Origin: Balanoglossus misakiensis
Lineage: Eukaryota; Hemichordata
Direction of reading: 5' to 3'
DNA length: 64,000 bases
NCBI GenBank assembly: GCA_040954595.2
Contig: CM082579.2
Location: 12,958,001 to 13,022,000 of the forward strand
Shown: positions 24,647 to 36,298 of the stretch, piece after piece
Position numbering within the stretch: position 1 is the first letter of the stretch
Layout: each line of letters opens with the position of its first letter
The notes under the pieces: model-generated
Told to the model about the DNA's origin: nothing
The model's database searches: none
What the model saw: only the letters and a program-made list of their open reading frames with translations
Translations under genes and position numbers: made by a program

Positions 24647-25003
24647 GCCATGCCCATCCCCTTGCTGTGTTAATTGATAATAAAGTGTCATACCCTCCCC
24701 TTGTTCTGTACTGTTGCTGTTAATAAAATGTTATGACAATCCCTCATTGTACTACATGTAATACTTAACTGTAAGTACAATATCATGCACATCCCTTGCT
24801 TTTTAGTAAAATGCCATGCCTTCCCCTAGTTCTGTACTATAACTGTTAGTCAAATGTCATGTCCAACACTCACTTTGTACTATAAGTTACCAATAATAAA
24901 AATGTCATGCCCTCCCTGCTATAGTTGTTAATAAAATGTTACTCCCACCCCAAGGATTGTACTGGTACTTGAACTGTTAGTAAAATATCATGCCCATGTT
25001 CCT
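24647..25003. repeat. Partial tandem unit E
   Basis: Begins like units C and D but stops after TGCCCATGTTCCT at about 25003. Confidence 0.85.
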
Positions 25004-25135
25004 GAGCCATTTGTATCTGCATAAATTTGCATTTCCAGTCTCGTTCGCGGATGACTTGTTTGTATTTGTCAAAGGCGAATTAGGCACGTGCTTAGTTTTT
25101 TGGGTATCAGTGTAATCGTCCATGGTAACTTATTT
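25004..25135. repeat. Diverged fragment of the unit's right part
   Basis: Starts GAGCCATTTGTATCTGC and matches the region around 19540-19680 of unit A with many differences, including CTCGTTCGCGGATGACTTG. It is an older copy than units A-D. Confidence 0.75.
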
Positions 25136-25869
25136 GTCTATTACATATTTTAATGTCATCTTTCTTATCAAGCCTTGATCTAATTACATGTTATTTTCGT
25201 AAACACCACGGGTTCACAGAGTTTTGCTTCCAGGATGTCTGCAGTTGAATACAGCACACACATCTGCTTCTTTCCCCAATGGCAGAGAGCGTAGCAATAA
25301 ATAATGTATGGTAATTACGTATACGTCCCTTTCTTAGATCAAAATCATTTAAGTTAACATGGGGGACGAGATAAGGGTGAAGCAATAGTAATTCAAATAA
25401 GATAAAATCTAAAATACTGTAATCCTGGTTTGTCTTCATTAAACTAAATTGACGCGCATGAAGGGCTGCAGTCCATTCGTTAATTCTCTTGATCGTTCTC
25501 TCTATTGAACCCAACAGTAAAATACAAAAAGGTAAGCCAGACCGGCCAGGTGCTAACTTGGTCTGACTGGTACGCTGGAAAGGGAAATCGTCAGACAGCA
25601 CCATTTTCAGGACAAGATGTCAATTATGTTTGTGCTACCGGTGGATGCAATGGTCCTCTCATTGTATTATAGAGCTACTATATTTACGAAATTCGCATAG
25701 CAATGCTATGTTTCGGCTTTACAACCTGAAGCCAGAGTTTGAAGCAATGAGGAAGGCTGTTGTTATGTTGACCTTCCAAATTTTTGGCCAATTGAGATAA
25801 TTATTCGGCACATCAAGGGAGAATCTCCAATAATCTCTGCCGGAACAGTTGAAAAAGGACAAATCTATC
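25136..25869. other. Unassigned sequence
   Basis: One minus-strand open frame of 137 codons (25191-25604) without a recognised domain, and no evident repeat. Noted as a weak candidate only. Confidence 0.35.
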
Positions 25870-27720
25870 GCATATTAGTCCAGGAGCTAGGTGCCGTTAA
25901 TCAGAACTTTGGTAAGGAAGGTTTGAGAAGTCCATTCTATGTAAAAAATGGTGCTGATGCCAAAAAAGTCAGTCTTATTGACCCCACTCAAGACAAAATT
26001 GCCATTTTGGCCATTTTTAACCCAAAATGGTCTTTTTTAGAAAACACTAAAAACACACTGTTTTCGTCACATTCTGAGATCTGATGACATATGATATGCT
26101 TATTCTATGTAAAATTTGGTGAATATTACGAAAATAGTAGTCCGATTGACCCAAACAACACAAAATTGCCTTTTTGACCATTTTTTGCCCAAAAAACGTC
26201 ATTTTTAGAAAAAATTTAAAACACATGGTTTTCTTCATAATGATTGATCTGGTGATATATGGAAAGTCATTTCTATGTTAAAAATGGTGACTTTAAAAAA
26301 TAAAGCAGTCTTTTTGACCTCAATCAATACAAAAATGCCATTTTTGGCCACTTTTTGAGGTCAAAAAAGGTCATTTTTACAAAAAAACTAAAAACAAATT
26401 GTGCTCTTCATATTCAGAGATCATTGGATATATGAAATGTCCATTCTATGTAAAAAATGGTGCTGATTCCAGAAATAGCAGTCTTATTGACCCTACTCAA
26501 GAAAAAATGCCATTTTTGCCACTTTTTGCCCCAAAAACGTCATTTTCAGAAAACACTCAAAATTTATATATTTTCTTCACTTTCGGAGATCTGATAATGT
26601 ATTATATGCCCAGCCTATGTAAAATTTGGTGATTATTCCAAAAAAGCAGATTTATTGACCCAACCCAATGCAAAAATACCCTTTTGGAAAGTTTTTGCCC
26701 AAAAAGGCCATTTTTAGAAAAAAAATTAAAAACAAACTTTTCTTCATAAAGCTCAGAGATCATGTGATATATGAAATGTTCATCCTATGTAAAAAATGGT
26801 GCTGATTCCAGAAATAGCAGTCTTATTGATCCTACTCAAGAAAAAATGTCATTTTTGCCACTTTTTGCCCCTAAAACGTCATTTTTAGAAAACACTCAAA
26901 ATTTATATATTTTCTTCACTTTCGGAGATCTGATGATGTATTATATGCCCACTATATGTGAAAAATTTCCAAAAAAGCAGTTTTATTGATGCCACTCAAG
27001 ATAAAAGTGCCTTTTTGGCAAGTTTTTGCCCCAAAAGTGTCATTTCTAGAAAACACCCAAAACTTTTATATTTTCTTCACTTTTGGAGATGATGATGTAT
27101 TATATACCCACTCTATGTGAAAAAAATTCCAAAAAAAAGTTTTACTGGCGACACTCAAGAAAACAGTGCCCAAAAAGCCACTTTTCGAAAATCATTAAAA
27201 ACAAACTGTTTTCTTATTATTTGGAGATTCTGTGGTGTGTGAAAAGTACATGTATTGTAAAATAGGTGTTGTTTCCAGAAATGCAGTCTTAATGACCTCA
27301 ACCATGATGAAATCGCCTTTTTGGCTAAGTTTTGCACAAAATTGTTATTTTTAAGAATATATTAATAGCATTCTCTTTTCTTCACTTTCGGTGATCTTAT
27401 TATAAATAAAAGCCCATTCTATATTGAAACGTGGTTACTGTTCCAAAAACGGAAGTCTTACTTACCCTATTCAATTGAAATTTCGGCCACTTTTTTGGTC
27501 AAAATAGTTCATTAAAAACAAGCAAACTAAAGACAAATTGTTTTCTTCATATTCAGAGATCTGATCATTTATGAAAAGTCCATTCTGTGTAAAATTTGGT
27601 GACTATCCCAAAAACGGCAGTCTGGTTGGCCCCACTCTAGTCAAAATTGCCTTTTTGGCTATTTGTAGCCAAAAAAAGATCTACTCAAGAAAAATTTATC
27701 CTTTTAGCCATTTTGTACCG
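25870..27720 (+). repeat. AT-rich satellite of about 170 bp, forward block
   Basis: Degenerate tandem repeat whose landmark CTATGT recurs at 25938, 26105, 26273, 26446, 26615 and 26785 (spacing 167-173 bp). Monomers alternate between types with GGTGCTGATTCC and GGTGATTATTCC after the landmark. Each contains TTTTTGCC/CCAAAAA blocks. Similarity decays after about 27100. Translations of it are simple and non-homologous; not coding. Confidence 0.88.
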
Positions 27721-28590
27721 AAAAAATGTTTGTATTTGGAGTTTTTGCAAAATTAGCCCAAGTTGAACTCATAATGATGATGAAACAGCGTCGAGAGGAA
27801 AAGAAGTTACGAATTGAACAAAACTCGCGTCGATGAATGTAAACACGCCGCCCGGGACCAAGCTCCAAACATGATACAGATGACAAAAGACAGGCATTGC
27901 GTTGCACAATGCCTAAATATTCCCATACAGCAGTTCCAAATTAAAACGTCAAGGAATTTAAGTGTTTTTATTATGTTTATTTGGTTTAAACCCACATTTT
28001 TCCTGCTGCGTGCTAGTTCAGGGGCCAGTTTTAGCAGTGCTCTATTGAGTATTCTAGCATCGTTGGGTTGCACTCCTGTCCAATCAGTATGACGGAGGTA
28101 TCATGATATAAATTATAATATAATTTCCGATTTTGTATTCAGATTGAAGAGAATAAATTTCAACAATCTCTCTCGAGCTGGCATATCTGAACCTAAATAT
28201 TTCACACCACGCATAATCGACTTATAGTAGACAGTGCGTGTACATGGATCATCTTATTGTTGAGTTCAGTTTTGCGCTAAATGTGCCAAATTGTGGCAAC
28301 TCTGTCTTTCAATATCATCAATGTAATTGACATATGGTTATGACGTTTTAAATATGCATATACAACATCAGAACTCAAAAGGCAGACACATCAATTATAT
28401 TCGTTTTCTGAAAATGACTATTGTTGACCAAAAGATGGCTAAATGGCAATTTTGTACTGAGCGGGGTGTCTCAATAAGACCGTTGTGCTGGTATCAGCGT
28501 ATTTTTTGCACACACAAAAAACAAAACAAAAACGAATTTACATACATCACAAGGGCTCTGAATATGAAGGAATAAGTTTGTATTTATTTT
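27721..28590. other. Spacer between satellite blocks
   Basis: Less AT-rich, no satellite monomers, no recognised gene. A 92-codon plus frame (27814-28092) overlaps an 88-codon minus frame; neither shows a domain. Confidence 0.4.
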
Positions 28591-28599
28591 TTCTAACAG

Positions 28600-29650
28600 T
28601 TACCCAAAGAGGCCAAAATGGTATTTTTTCCCTCTGTGGGGTCAGTAAGAGTGAGTTTTTTTTAATGTCACTACTTTTATATATCATTAGATCACCAATG
28701 GGAAGAAAATGGCATATTTTCATATTTTCTAGAAATGACACTTTTTGGGCAAAAACTTTCCAAAAAGGCACTTTTATCTTGAGTGGCATCAATAAAACTG
28801 CTTTTTTGGAAATTTTTCACATATAGTGGGCATATAATACATTATCAGATCTCTGAAAGTGAAGAAAATATATACATTTTGAGTGTTTTCTGAAAATGAC
28901 GTTTTTGGGGCAAAAAGTGGCAAAATGCCATTTTTTTCTTGAGTAGGATCAATAAGACTGCTATTTCTGGAATCAGCACCATTTTTTACATAGGATGAAC
29001 ATTTCATATATCACATGATCTCTGAGCTTTATGAAGAAAAGTTTGTTTTTAATTTTTTTTCTAAAAATGGCCTTTTTGGGCAAAAACTTTCCAAAAGGGC
29101 ATTTTTGCATTAGGATGGGTCAATAAATCTGCTTTTTTGGAATAATCACCAAATTTTACATAGGGTGGGCATATAATACATTATCAGATCTCCGAAAAAA
29201 GAAGAAAATATATAAATTTTGAGCGTTTTCTGAAAATGACGTTTTTGGGGCAAAAAGTGGCAAAAATGGCAATTTTTCTTGAGTAGGATCAATTAGACTG
29301 CTATTTCTGGAATCAGCACCATTTTTTACATAGAATGGACATTTCATATATCCAATGATCTCTGAATATGAAGAACACAATTTGTTTTTAGTTTTTTTGT
29401 AAAAATGACCTTTTTTGACCTCAAAAAGTGGCCAAAAATGACATTTTTGTATTGATTGAGGTCAAAAAGACTGCTTTATTTTTTAAAGTCACCACTTTTA
29501 ACATAGAATTGACTTTCCATATATCACCAGATCAATTATTATGAAGAAACCCGTGTGTTTTAAATTTTTTCTAAAAATGACGTTTTTTGGGCAAAAAATG
29601 GTCAAAAAGGCAATTTTGTGTTGTTTTGGGTCAATCGGACTACTTTTTTC
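28600..29650 (-). repeat. AT-rich satellite, inverted block
   Basis: Same satellite in reverse orientation. From about 28715 to 29645 it is the near-exact reverse complement of about 26120-27060, monomer by monomer, making an inverted repeat with arms of about 930 bp and a spacer of about 1.65 kb. Confidence 0.85.
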
Positions 29651-29660
29651 GTAATAGGGT

Positions 29661-30560
29661 AGTCCAGGAGATAGGTGCCGTTAATCAGAATTTTTGGTAA
29701 GGAAGGTTTGAGAAGTCCATTCTATGTATAAAATGGCGCTGATTCCAAAAAAGTCAGTCTTATTGACCCCACTCAAGACAAAATTGCCATTTTGGCCATT
29801 TTTAACCCAAAAATGGTCTTTTTTAGAAAACACTAAAAACACACTGTTTTCGTCACATTCTGAGATCTGATGACATATGATATGCTTATTTAAAATTTGG
29901 TGAATATTACGAAAAAAAGTAGTCCGATTGACCCAAAACAACAGACAATTGCCTTTTTGACCATTTTTTGCCCCAAAAACGTCATTTTTAGAAAAAAAAT
30001 TAAAACACACGGTTTTCTTCATAATGATTGATCTGGTGATATGTGGAAAGTCAATTCTATCTTAAAAGTGGTGACTTTAAAAAATAAAGCAGTCTTTTTG
30101 ACCTCAATCAATACAAAAATGCAATTTTTGGCCACTTTTTGAGGTCAAAAAGGTCATTTTTACAAAAAAACTAAAAATAAATTGTGTTTTTCATATTCAG
30201 AGATCATTGGATATATGAAATGTCCATTCTATGTAAAAAATGGTGCTGATTCCAGAAATAGCAGTCTTATTGACCCTTCTCAAGAAAAAATTCCATTTTT
30301 GCCACTTTTTACCCAAAAACGTCATTTTTAGAAAACACTCAAAATTTATATATTTTCTTCACTTTCGGAGATCTGATATTGTATTATATGCCCACCCTAT
30401 GTAAAACTTGGTGATTATTCCAAAAAAAGCAGATTTATTGACCCAACCTAATGCAAAAAATGCCCTTTTGGAAAGTTTTTGCCCAAAAAGGCCATTTTTA
30501 GAAAAAAAATTAAAAACAAACTTTTCATCATAAAGCTCAGAGATCACGTGGATAGCGAAA
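29661..30560 (+). repeat. AT-rich satellite, second forward block
   Basis: A near-identical direct repeat of about 25870-26760, starting at TAGTCCAGGAG. It abuts the inverted block, so a second, slightly offset palindrome is centred near 29760. Confidence 0.85.
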
Positions 30561-31423
30561 ATGACCATGTGCTTCTGCCTATAAGACGCACATTTTCTGA
30601 AAGTTTATTGCTTCGTCTCCACTTTACTGCAAAAATTAGACGTAGGACCCTTGTACTTTTAAAGTGAGAGTGATTTTAAAATGTCTTGTTTTTTTAGCAT
30701 GCTTATAAAGATCGGTTCGCCATTTGGTCAAATATGCGTCGATTTTTTCTGTTTTCACTTCTTTATTTCCGTTACATCGAGACAAAAAAATGGTGATAAT
30801 TTTACAGTCATTTACCACTTCTTTGTGACCTAAACAGCAAGTTTTCGTGAGTACTGCTGAGAGCACCCGAGGGGGTGTGTCACTGTGTACGTTGACTTCG
30901 GCAACGGTCACCCAACGTCAAAGGACAGCGTAGACAAAGCGAACACAATAGGTGTGAATGGGCTTAAGAGGCAGTCCTAAGTCCTTCTCTTTTTATGTCC
31001 ATGGTTAGAGCTACCAGTAGGTGCTAAAATATCTGAACGTCAGCTATTCTGGCAATCCAGCAATCCTGCTCACCAATTTCTTTACCTTTTGTTCTAGCTA
31101 ATCCTCAAGGCCTTTGATCTTGGCCGATGTTCCGCGTCTTTTTTTCTCTACGGGTTATGCTCAAAATTATAAATCTTCACATACTACACCAAACTGAATG
31201 AAAAGTCTAAGAATAAAAGAGATATACTTACTCGTTGGTTGTATCAGATGAATCTTCTATGGTTACATAAAGCTGTTTTACCTGCCGCTGCAAAGTAAAA
31301 CAAGGGACATTTGAGATAACAATACAAATGCTTGGTGGAAATGTCAAATTGTCAATCAAAACCTGTTTCTACATAGACATGCTTGATGCACTAATGCAAA
31401 CGGCAGAAATAAAAAAGGACTCG
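30561..31423. other. Unassigned sequence
   Basis: No tandem repeats or recognisable coding region; short frames only. Confidence 0.35.
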
Positions 31424-31430
31424 GACTAAC

Positions 31431-32394
31431 CATAGACCCTAGAGAAAGAAGGACGCGCAACTGCGGCAAAGATCAAAGGGTTTGGGGATTATCGGTATGA
31501 TGATGTTCTTTTGCATATAATTAACACCTAGGACGGTGGCAAGCGTGAATCTCCACTTTGGCACTCGTCGATGTCATTAGCATATCATTAACATATCACC
31601 AAAACAATAAACGCAACTCTGTGATGGGCGACAGTAAGCAAAACTGGCACTCCTATATTTCAGCAGCCACTGCGTTTTTTTCTAAAATTCAAAACGTATT
31701 ACGTTTTCTGTGCTATTTATTATGGTTTGGTGTTCGTCTGTCGGTTGAACGGTCATTTCTAGTGCCACAAGCTTCATTTAAAAATTGTAAACAAATCATC
31801 CATGATTTTTGCATGTCCGACTGGGCACTCATACTTCTTGGTAATGCTGACACTTTTCGTAATAATCATACTTCTTGGTAATGCTGACACTTTTTGTAAT
31901 AATTTTATGTTTGCGTGAAGCATTGAAACAAAAATTGTGGTTTAGGGGCATTTTATTTCGCAGTGCGTGAACAATGAAACAGATTTCACGAAAACAATTT
32001 GTAAACAAACTTTGTGGATTTTCACGTGTGCGCTATGGCCGCCATCTTGGTTTTTCATGGTTGACGACGACAGGAAACCCTAGGTAGGGTTAGCTCACAG
32101 CCTTGTCAAATACCGGGACTGTTAGACAAAAGATGCTTGTTTTGGACGCTGTCAGACTCAGAAGTGCCAAATTCGTGTTTAACTTGTCCAGATGTGTTCC
32201 ATAAATGATCGCTGCAGTTCAACCACGTTGCAGTTTTCTCGTCTTTTCTCGCAAAACGCGAGACTTTGCGTTAGTTTATACATAGTTTATTTGCAAATTG
32301 GATTATTGGGGATTATCCGAAAATAATGAATGCAAAAGAACATCGTTTCAAGAAAAACCTGGAGTTGCGCGTCCTTCTTTCTCTAGGGTCTATG
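31431..32394. mobile_element. Non-autonomous DNA transposon, possible P type
   Basis: Long inverted ends begin CATAGACCCTAGAGAAAGAA on the left and in reverse complement on the right, matching for over 30 bp and then, with gaps, through GGGGATTATC and GATGTTCTTTTGCAT. The flanks read GACTAAC at 31424-31430 and 32395-32401, giving a 7-bp TSD (or 5-bp ACTAA if the element starts one base earlier). CA ends with a 7-bp TSD would suit the P superfamily, but no transposase is present. Contains a 37-bp tandem duplication (31830-31903). Confidence 0.82.
32038..32048 (-). promoter_or_regulatory. YY1-like motif inside transposon
   Basis: The minus strand reads AAGATGGCGGC, a full match to the YY1 consensus, 347 bp from the right end of the transposon. 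Motif match only. Confidence 0.4.
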
Positions 32395-32401
32395 GACTAA
32401 C

Positions 32402-33059
32402 ATAGCACATTATCCCATAGTAATCCAATTAGTTTCATAGTAACCAATCGAGTAGAAATAGTGTCAAAACACAGACACATGGGTGGGGTGGATATTACTG
32501 TAATTACAATAATCATACGATCCGGTCTTCCTCTGTTGGTGCATAGATTACCACCGCCGCATGTCAATTTTCCCACAAAGATTTCTGTTCTGCGTCCAGA
32601 CTATCAAGTTTCTGTGACAACTCTTATTTTGCTTTGTCTGGTGTTGAAACAAACTTATGCACACGGTTGACGGCGTTCAGTGACTGCCAGCGGTGCTGGT
32701 GTTTCTACGTACCGGAGGTGGACGTCGTAAAACGTCGTAAAACAACCAGCGTTTTGCGACATAGAGTTGGCGCAGAAGTGCGACCCAGATCTTTCAACTT
32801 ACGAAAGCGTTTGCTTTTAAAAACGGGTGGTCCAAATAATCCTAATAATTAGCATGAATATACGTACAAATACATGAACGTATACTGTAAGCACACTATT
32901 CGGTAGAAAATAACTACAAATACGTAGGTCTGCAATAAAGGAAGGCTCCTCACACCTCAATTATAAATTTCTTAAAGTAATTGAAGTATATAATAGTATA
33001 TCGTTGTAATAAAGAAATCTATGAACAAAATAAAATGACAAGTCAATACAATAGTTGCT
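32402..33059. other. Unassigned sequence
   Basis: No supported gene. Two overlapping plus frames (32461-32852) have no domain. Confidence 0.35.
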
Positions 33060-33870
33060 AGAATTGGTAAAACAAGAAAATTGGCAGGGGTGGGCATGGG
33101 AGGGGGGGGGTCCCCCTGCCATGTAAGAATTTTTTAAAAATACGGTGCTCAAAGTTGCATTTTAATGAACTCAAAAGCAAATTAACTCAATGTTAGGCAG
33201 GACAAATTTGAATTTTGCCACTCTACTCAAAGTAAGCATCGGGGGGGGGGGGGAGAAGTCTGCCCTGGTACACAACAAGATAAACCAGCGAATAAATGAT
33301 ATGTGACGAAGAATGGAGGGGGTGGGTGCACCCCCTCCCACATTTTGTAAAATACAGTGCTCAAAGTTGCATTTTTATGAACTCAAAAGCAAATTATCTC
33401 AATGTTTTGGAGGACCAATTTTACTTTTTGCCACTCCACTCAAAGTTAGAAGATTTGGCGTTTATCTTCGTCATGACATCATTTATAAAACTTTTAGTAT
33501 ATAGAAGATGCAGCACGAAACTATCAGTTATGTGACATGGTTTAAACGATTATTCTCCTTTATGTATTTACTTTGTTAAATATTGTCATCAGTGGGGTTG
33601 GGGTGGCAAGCACTCAGCCCTGGTACACTAGACAAACCAGCAAAAAATGAAGTGTGCCGTATAATGAAGGGGTGGGTGTAAAATAAAGGGCGCGAAACTG
33701 CAATTTTGTGGACTCAAAAGCAAAAGTTCAGTGGCAAAAGTATGTGACCCCCCCTAAACGTTTAAAAAACCCAGATGACCCCCCTCACCTTTTGGACTTC
33801 AAAATTTAAGTGACCCCCCCCCCCCCCTGGATTTTGCCGCCCCCCCCCCCCCCCGGCCGTAAAAACTGAA
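33060..33870. repeat. Degenerate repeats with poly-G/poly-C runs
   Basis: At least three diverged copies of a segment with GTGCTCAAAGTTGCATTTT followed by GAACTCAAAAGCAAATTA (about 33145, 33357 and a weaker one near 33688), each associated with GGGGTGGGTG-like sequence. Long G and C runs at 33241-33253 and 33817-33854 are likely length-unstable. Confidence 0.7.
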
Positions 33871-33880
33871 CGGACCCTAT

Positions 33881-34023
33881 AGCAATAAAACACCCCAAGC
33901 CATGGTATACCACACGATTTTGACCTGTTCAACTCAATGTACGCACGAGCGATAGCAAGTGCGTATATGTCGTGAACTGGTCAAAATCTCATGGTATACC
34001 ATGGCTGGGGGTGTTTTATTGCT
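33881..34023. mobile_element. Hairpin (palindromic) MITE
   Basis: 143 bp forming one near-perfect hairpin: arms of about 65 bp starting AGCAATAAAACACCCC on the left and mirrored on the right, with a loop of about 13 bp (GAGCGATAGCAAG). Internal CCATGGTATACCA is itself palindromic. No clear TSD. It could fold strongly as RNA. Confidence 0.78.
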
Positions 34024-34028
34024 TAAAC

Positions 34029-34057
34029 ATACAGTCGACCTACATCTAGAGTCTACA
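34029..34057 (+). repeat. 127-bp satellite fragment, left of insertion
   Basis: ACATACAGTCGACCTACATC..GTCTAC matches the monomer of the array at 39990-41072 and is continued beyond the inserted element at 34596. Confidence 0.75.
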
Positions 34058-34595
34058 GGTGTTGTGCCGAATTCGGCCCCATGCCGAATACGTCCCCGCG
34101 CATGCCTTGACAAACAAACCATGGCTTCTAAGGGATAAGATCGGCCGGTAAAGCTGCCGATTTCAGCCCCGTTGCCGATTAAGACCCCAACTAAAGTCAT
34201 GTTAACTATTGAAAGCTAAAAGTGATGGTTTCGGCCTAAATGGGTGAATATCTGCCCATGGCCCTGATTTGTTGGTGGAATGAAATTAAATCCTTGCGGT
34301 AATGCAATGTCCAAGTTTACAGTGCAGTACAATGTACATTCATGCACAGCCTTACATGCACGTTGGATGGCAAAACTTTCACACAAGAAAATGCAATATT
34401 TCAGACACATGTTACTGATGACCCGAGCTTTTACTCTTACATAAGTTTGCGTGCATGAACCATGTTTTGGTTTGCAGTGGAAATTCTAGTCGAAACTACT
34501 GCCAACTTAGGGCCGTTTTCTGAATAGAAATCACGCTTGTTTGTCAAGGCATGCGCGGGACGTATTCGGCATGGGGCCGAATTCGGCACAACACC
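34058..34595. mobile_element. Inverted-repeat element splitting a satellite monomer
   Basis: 538 bp with inverted ends of about 58 bp starting GGTGTTGTGCCGAATTCGGC at 34058 and mirrored to 34595. Joining the flanks rebuilds a 127-bp satellite monomer (GAGTCTACxGGAAAAC) with no duplicated bases, so no TSD is visible. No coding region recognised; the interior is a diverse filler. Confidence 0.75.
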
Positions 34596-34800
34596 GGAAA
34601 ACTTTCCTATTCGCTCGGGCCAGTCTGTTCTACGCATCACTCCGAAATATGCAAATAACGAGACGGTGTTTGGAAGCAACCAAATGGATATTTTAGAACA
34701 AACAGTCGACCTACAGAGTCTACCGTAGAACTTTCTTATGCGCTCAGGCCTGTGTAATCTACGTATCACAACGAGAAATGCCACAGCTTTATAGTCGGTG
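34596..34800 (+). repeat. Dispersed 127-bp satellite monomers, about 1.6 copies
   Basis: Contains the array landmarks GGAAAACTTTC, TATGCAAATAACGAGACGG, GGAAGCAACC and GGATATTTTAGAACAAAC in order, diverged from the array 5.4 kb away. Confidence 0.85.
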
Positions 34801-35504
34801 CGCGCATAAGGGGAATTTTCCACACAGTACCAAAATTGCGTCTAACCGACAACTAATTGTCATACAAAAACTGCCTACTCATTTATCATATTCCAACTGA
34901 GAGGTTTTTACAGCAGACTGTTTGCGGAATATAAAATCCTAAGACTAGAATAGCGTCCGAATTCGTACAGAAAACTGCGTTGCCCCTTCGATCTGAACGG
35001 CCATTTTCATTTATAAAATATATGCATGCACAGCCCAACAACCTCGTTCGCGAACAACTCCTTCTCCACAGTGCAGCCAGTGGCGGATGGGGCCGTCGTA
35101 TCGCGCACAACATAAACTGGAAAACTGCGCGCATTTGTCGTTTTCCCCATAGGATTATATTGATATTGCTAGAAAACTTACTTCCACTATTTTCATTTTC
35201 ACGAAACTTCAGTCAAGTAAAAATAAATGCATTGGTCAAATAAAATTGTTTGTCACCGCGCTCCATTTTGAGATAAATTTCGTGAAATATTTTCGCATAG
35301 GTAACTATTGATGGAAAATGCTGAGTGTACCAAATTCATGGTTCTGTATTTCAAAAACAAGCGCGGTGACCCATATATTTTATTACGGATTTTCATTATG
35401 CATACAAAGGAGAATCCAAAAATCCACAATTAAAAGAAATGACAATACTTTCAATTTTACTTAACGTACATCCTTAAGATGAAATTCTCACCTTCAATTT
35501 TACA
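34801..35504. repeat. Old interspersed repeat, related to 45440-45860
   Basis: From about 35140 it shares with 45440-45860, in the same order, CCCATAGGATT, TTTTCATTTTCA, GACAATACTTTCAATTTTAC-like and TACAGCATTTGC blocks. Strongly diverged; nature unknown. Confidence 0.5.
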
Positions 35505-35646
35505 CCAACACTGGTACAGCATTTGCGAGAAAATGGCGAGGAACGCACACTTTCTGGCTGTTCCGCGAGAACCATGTGAGAACACAATATCCTCGCAATA
35601 GGTAAGCGAGATTTGTGTTTTCTCGCAATAGGTCAGCGAGAATTAA
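35505..35646. repeat. Inverted arm flanking LINE, left
   Basis: Contains GAGAAAATGGCGAGGAAC and several CTCGC/GCGAG motifs; its reverse complement recurs at about 39080-39258 on the other side of the LINE. Its last nine bases, GAGAATTAA (35638-35646), are the LINE target-site duplication. Confidence 0.7.
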
Positions 35647-36298
35647 TCATCTATCGTCACTCCACTCCTGAAGAAACCGTCCCTGGATTTCAAAATACTC
35701 AAGAATTATCGCCCTGTTTCCAATCTTCCATTTCTTTCCAAAGTATTCGAGAAGATCGTCGCGGCTCAAATCACTGACTACCTCACCAAAAACTCTCTCC
35801 AGGTACCATTACAGTCAGCATACAGAAAATACCACAGTACAGAAACTGCACTTCTGAAAGTACACAACGACATCTGTTTATCCGTGGACTCTGGCAACTA
35901 TGTTCTTCTCATCCTCCTTGATCTGTCCGGTGCTTTTGACACAAATGATCACAATATACTACTTCATCGACTCTCACATCTTGGTATCTCCGGTGTCGCA
36001 TTCAAATGGTTCACTTCATATTTGAAGCAACGGGAACAGTCTGTTAAAATCAACGATGTCATCAGTGAACCATCAGAACTCAGCTTCGGCGTCCCTCAGG
36101 GTCCAGTTCTCGGGCCTCTCTTGTTTACTATCATACATTGCTCCACTATCAAATTTGATACACAAGCACAATCTACATTTTCACCAGTACGCAGATGACA
36201 ACCAGCTTTATCTTTCATTTTCTCATCGTGACTCTCCCGCAGCCTTGTCTTCGATTAAACCTGCATTCTCGACATCAAGGAATGGATGACCCATAATA
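35647..36298 (+). pseudogene. CR1/L2-like LINE reverse transcriptase, 5' part
   Basis: 5'-truncated non-LTR retrotransposon. In plus frames it encodes LKILKNYRPVSNLPFLSKVF, QSAYRKYHSTETALLKVHND, the first catalytic block LLDLSGAFDTNDHNILLHRL, SFGVPQGPVLGPLLF, then after a frameshift near 36135 the catalytic QYADDNQLYLSF box, and after another near 36250 DIKEWMTHN. The order is that of the reverse transcriptase palm of the Jockey/CR1/L2 group. The element is interrupted at 36299. Two frameshifts make it inactive. Confidence 0.93.

Noticed and set aside
25191-25604. 137-codon minus frame as a gene
   Set aside because: No recognised domain and no splice or repeat support; left as a weak possibility only.
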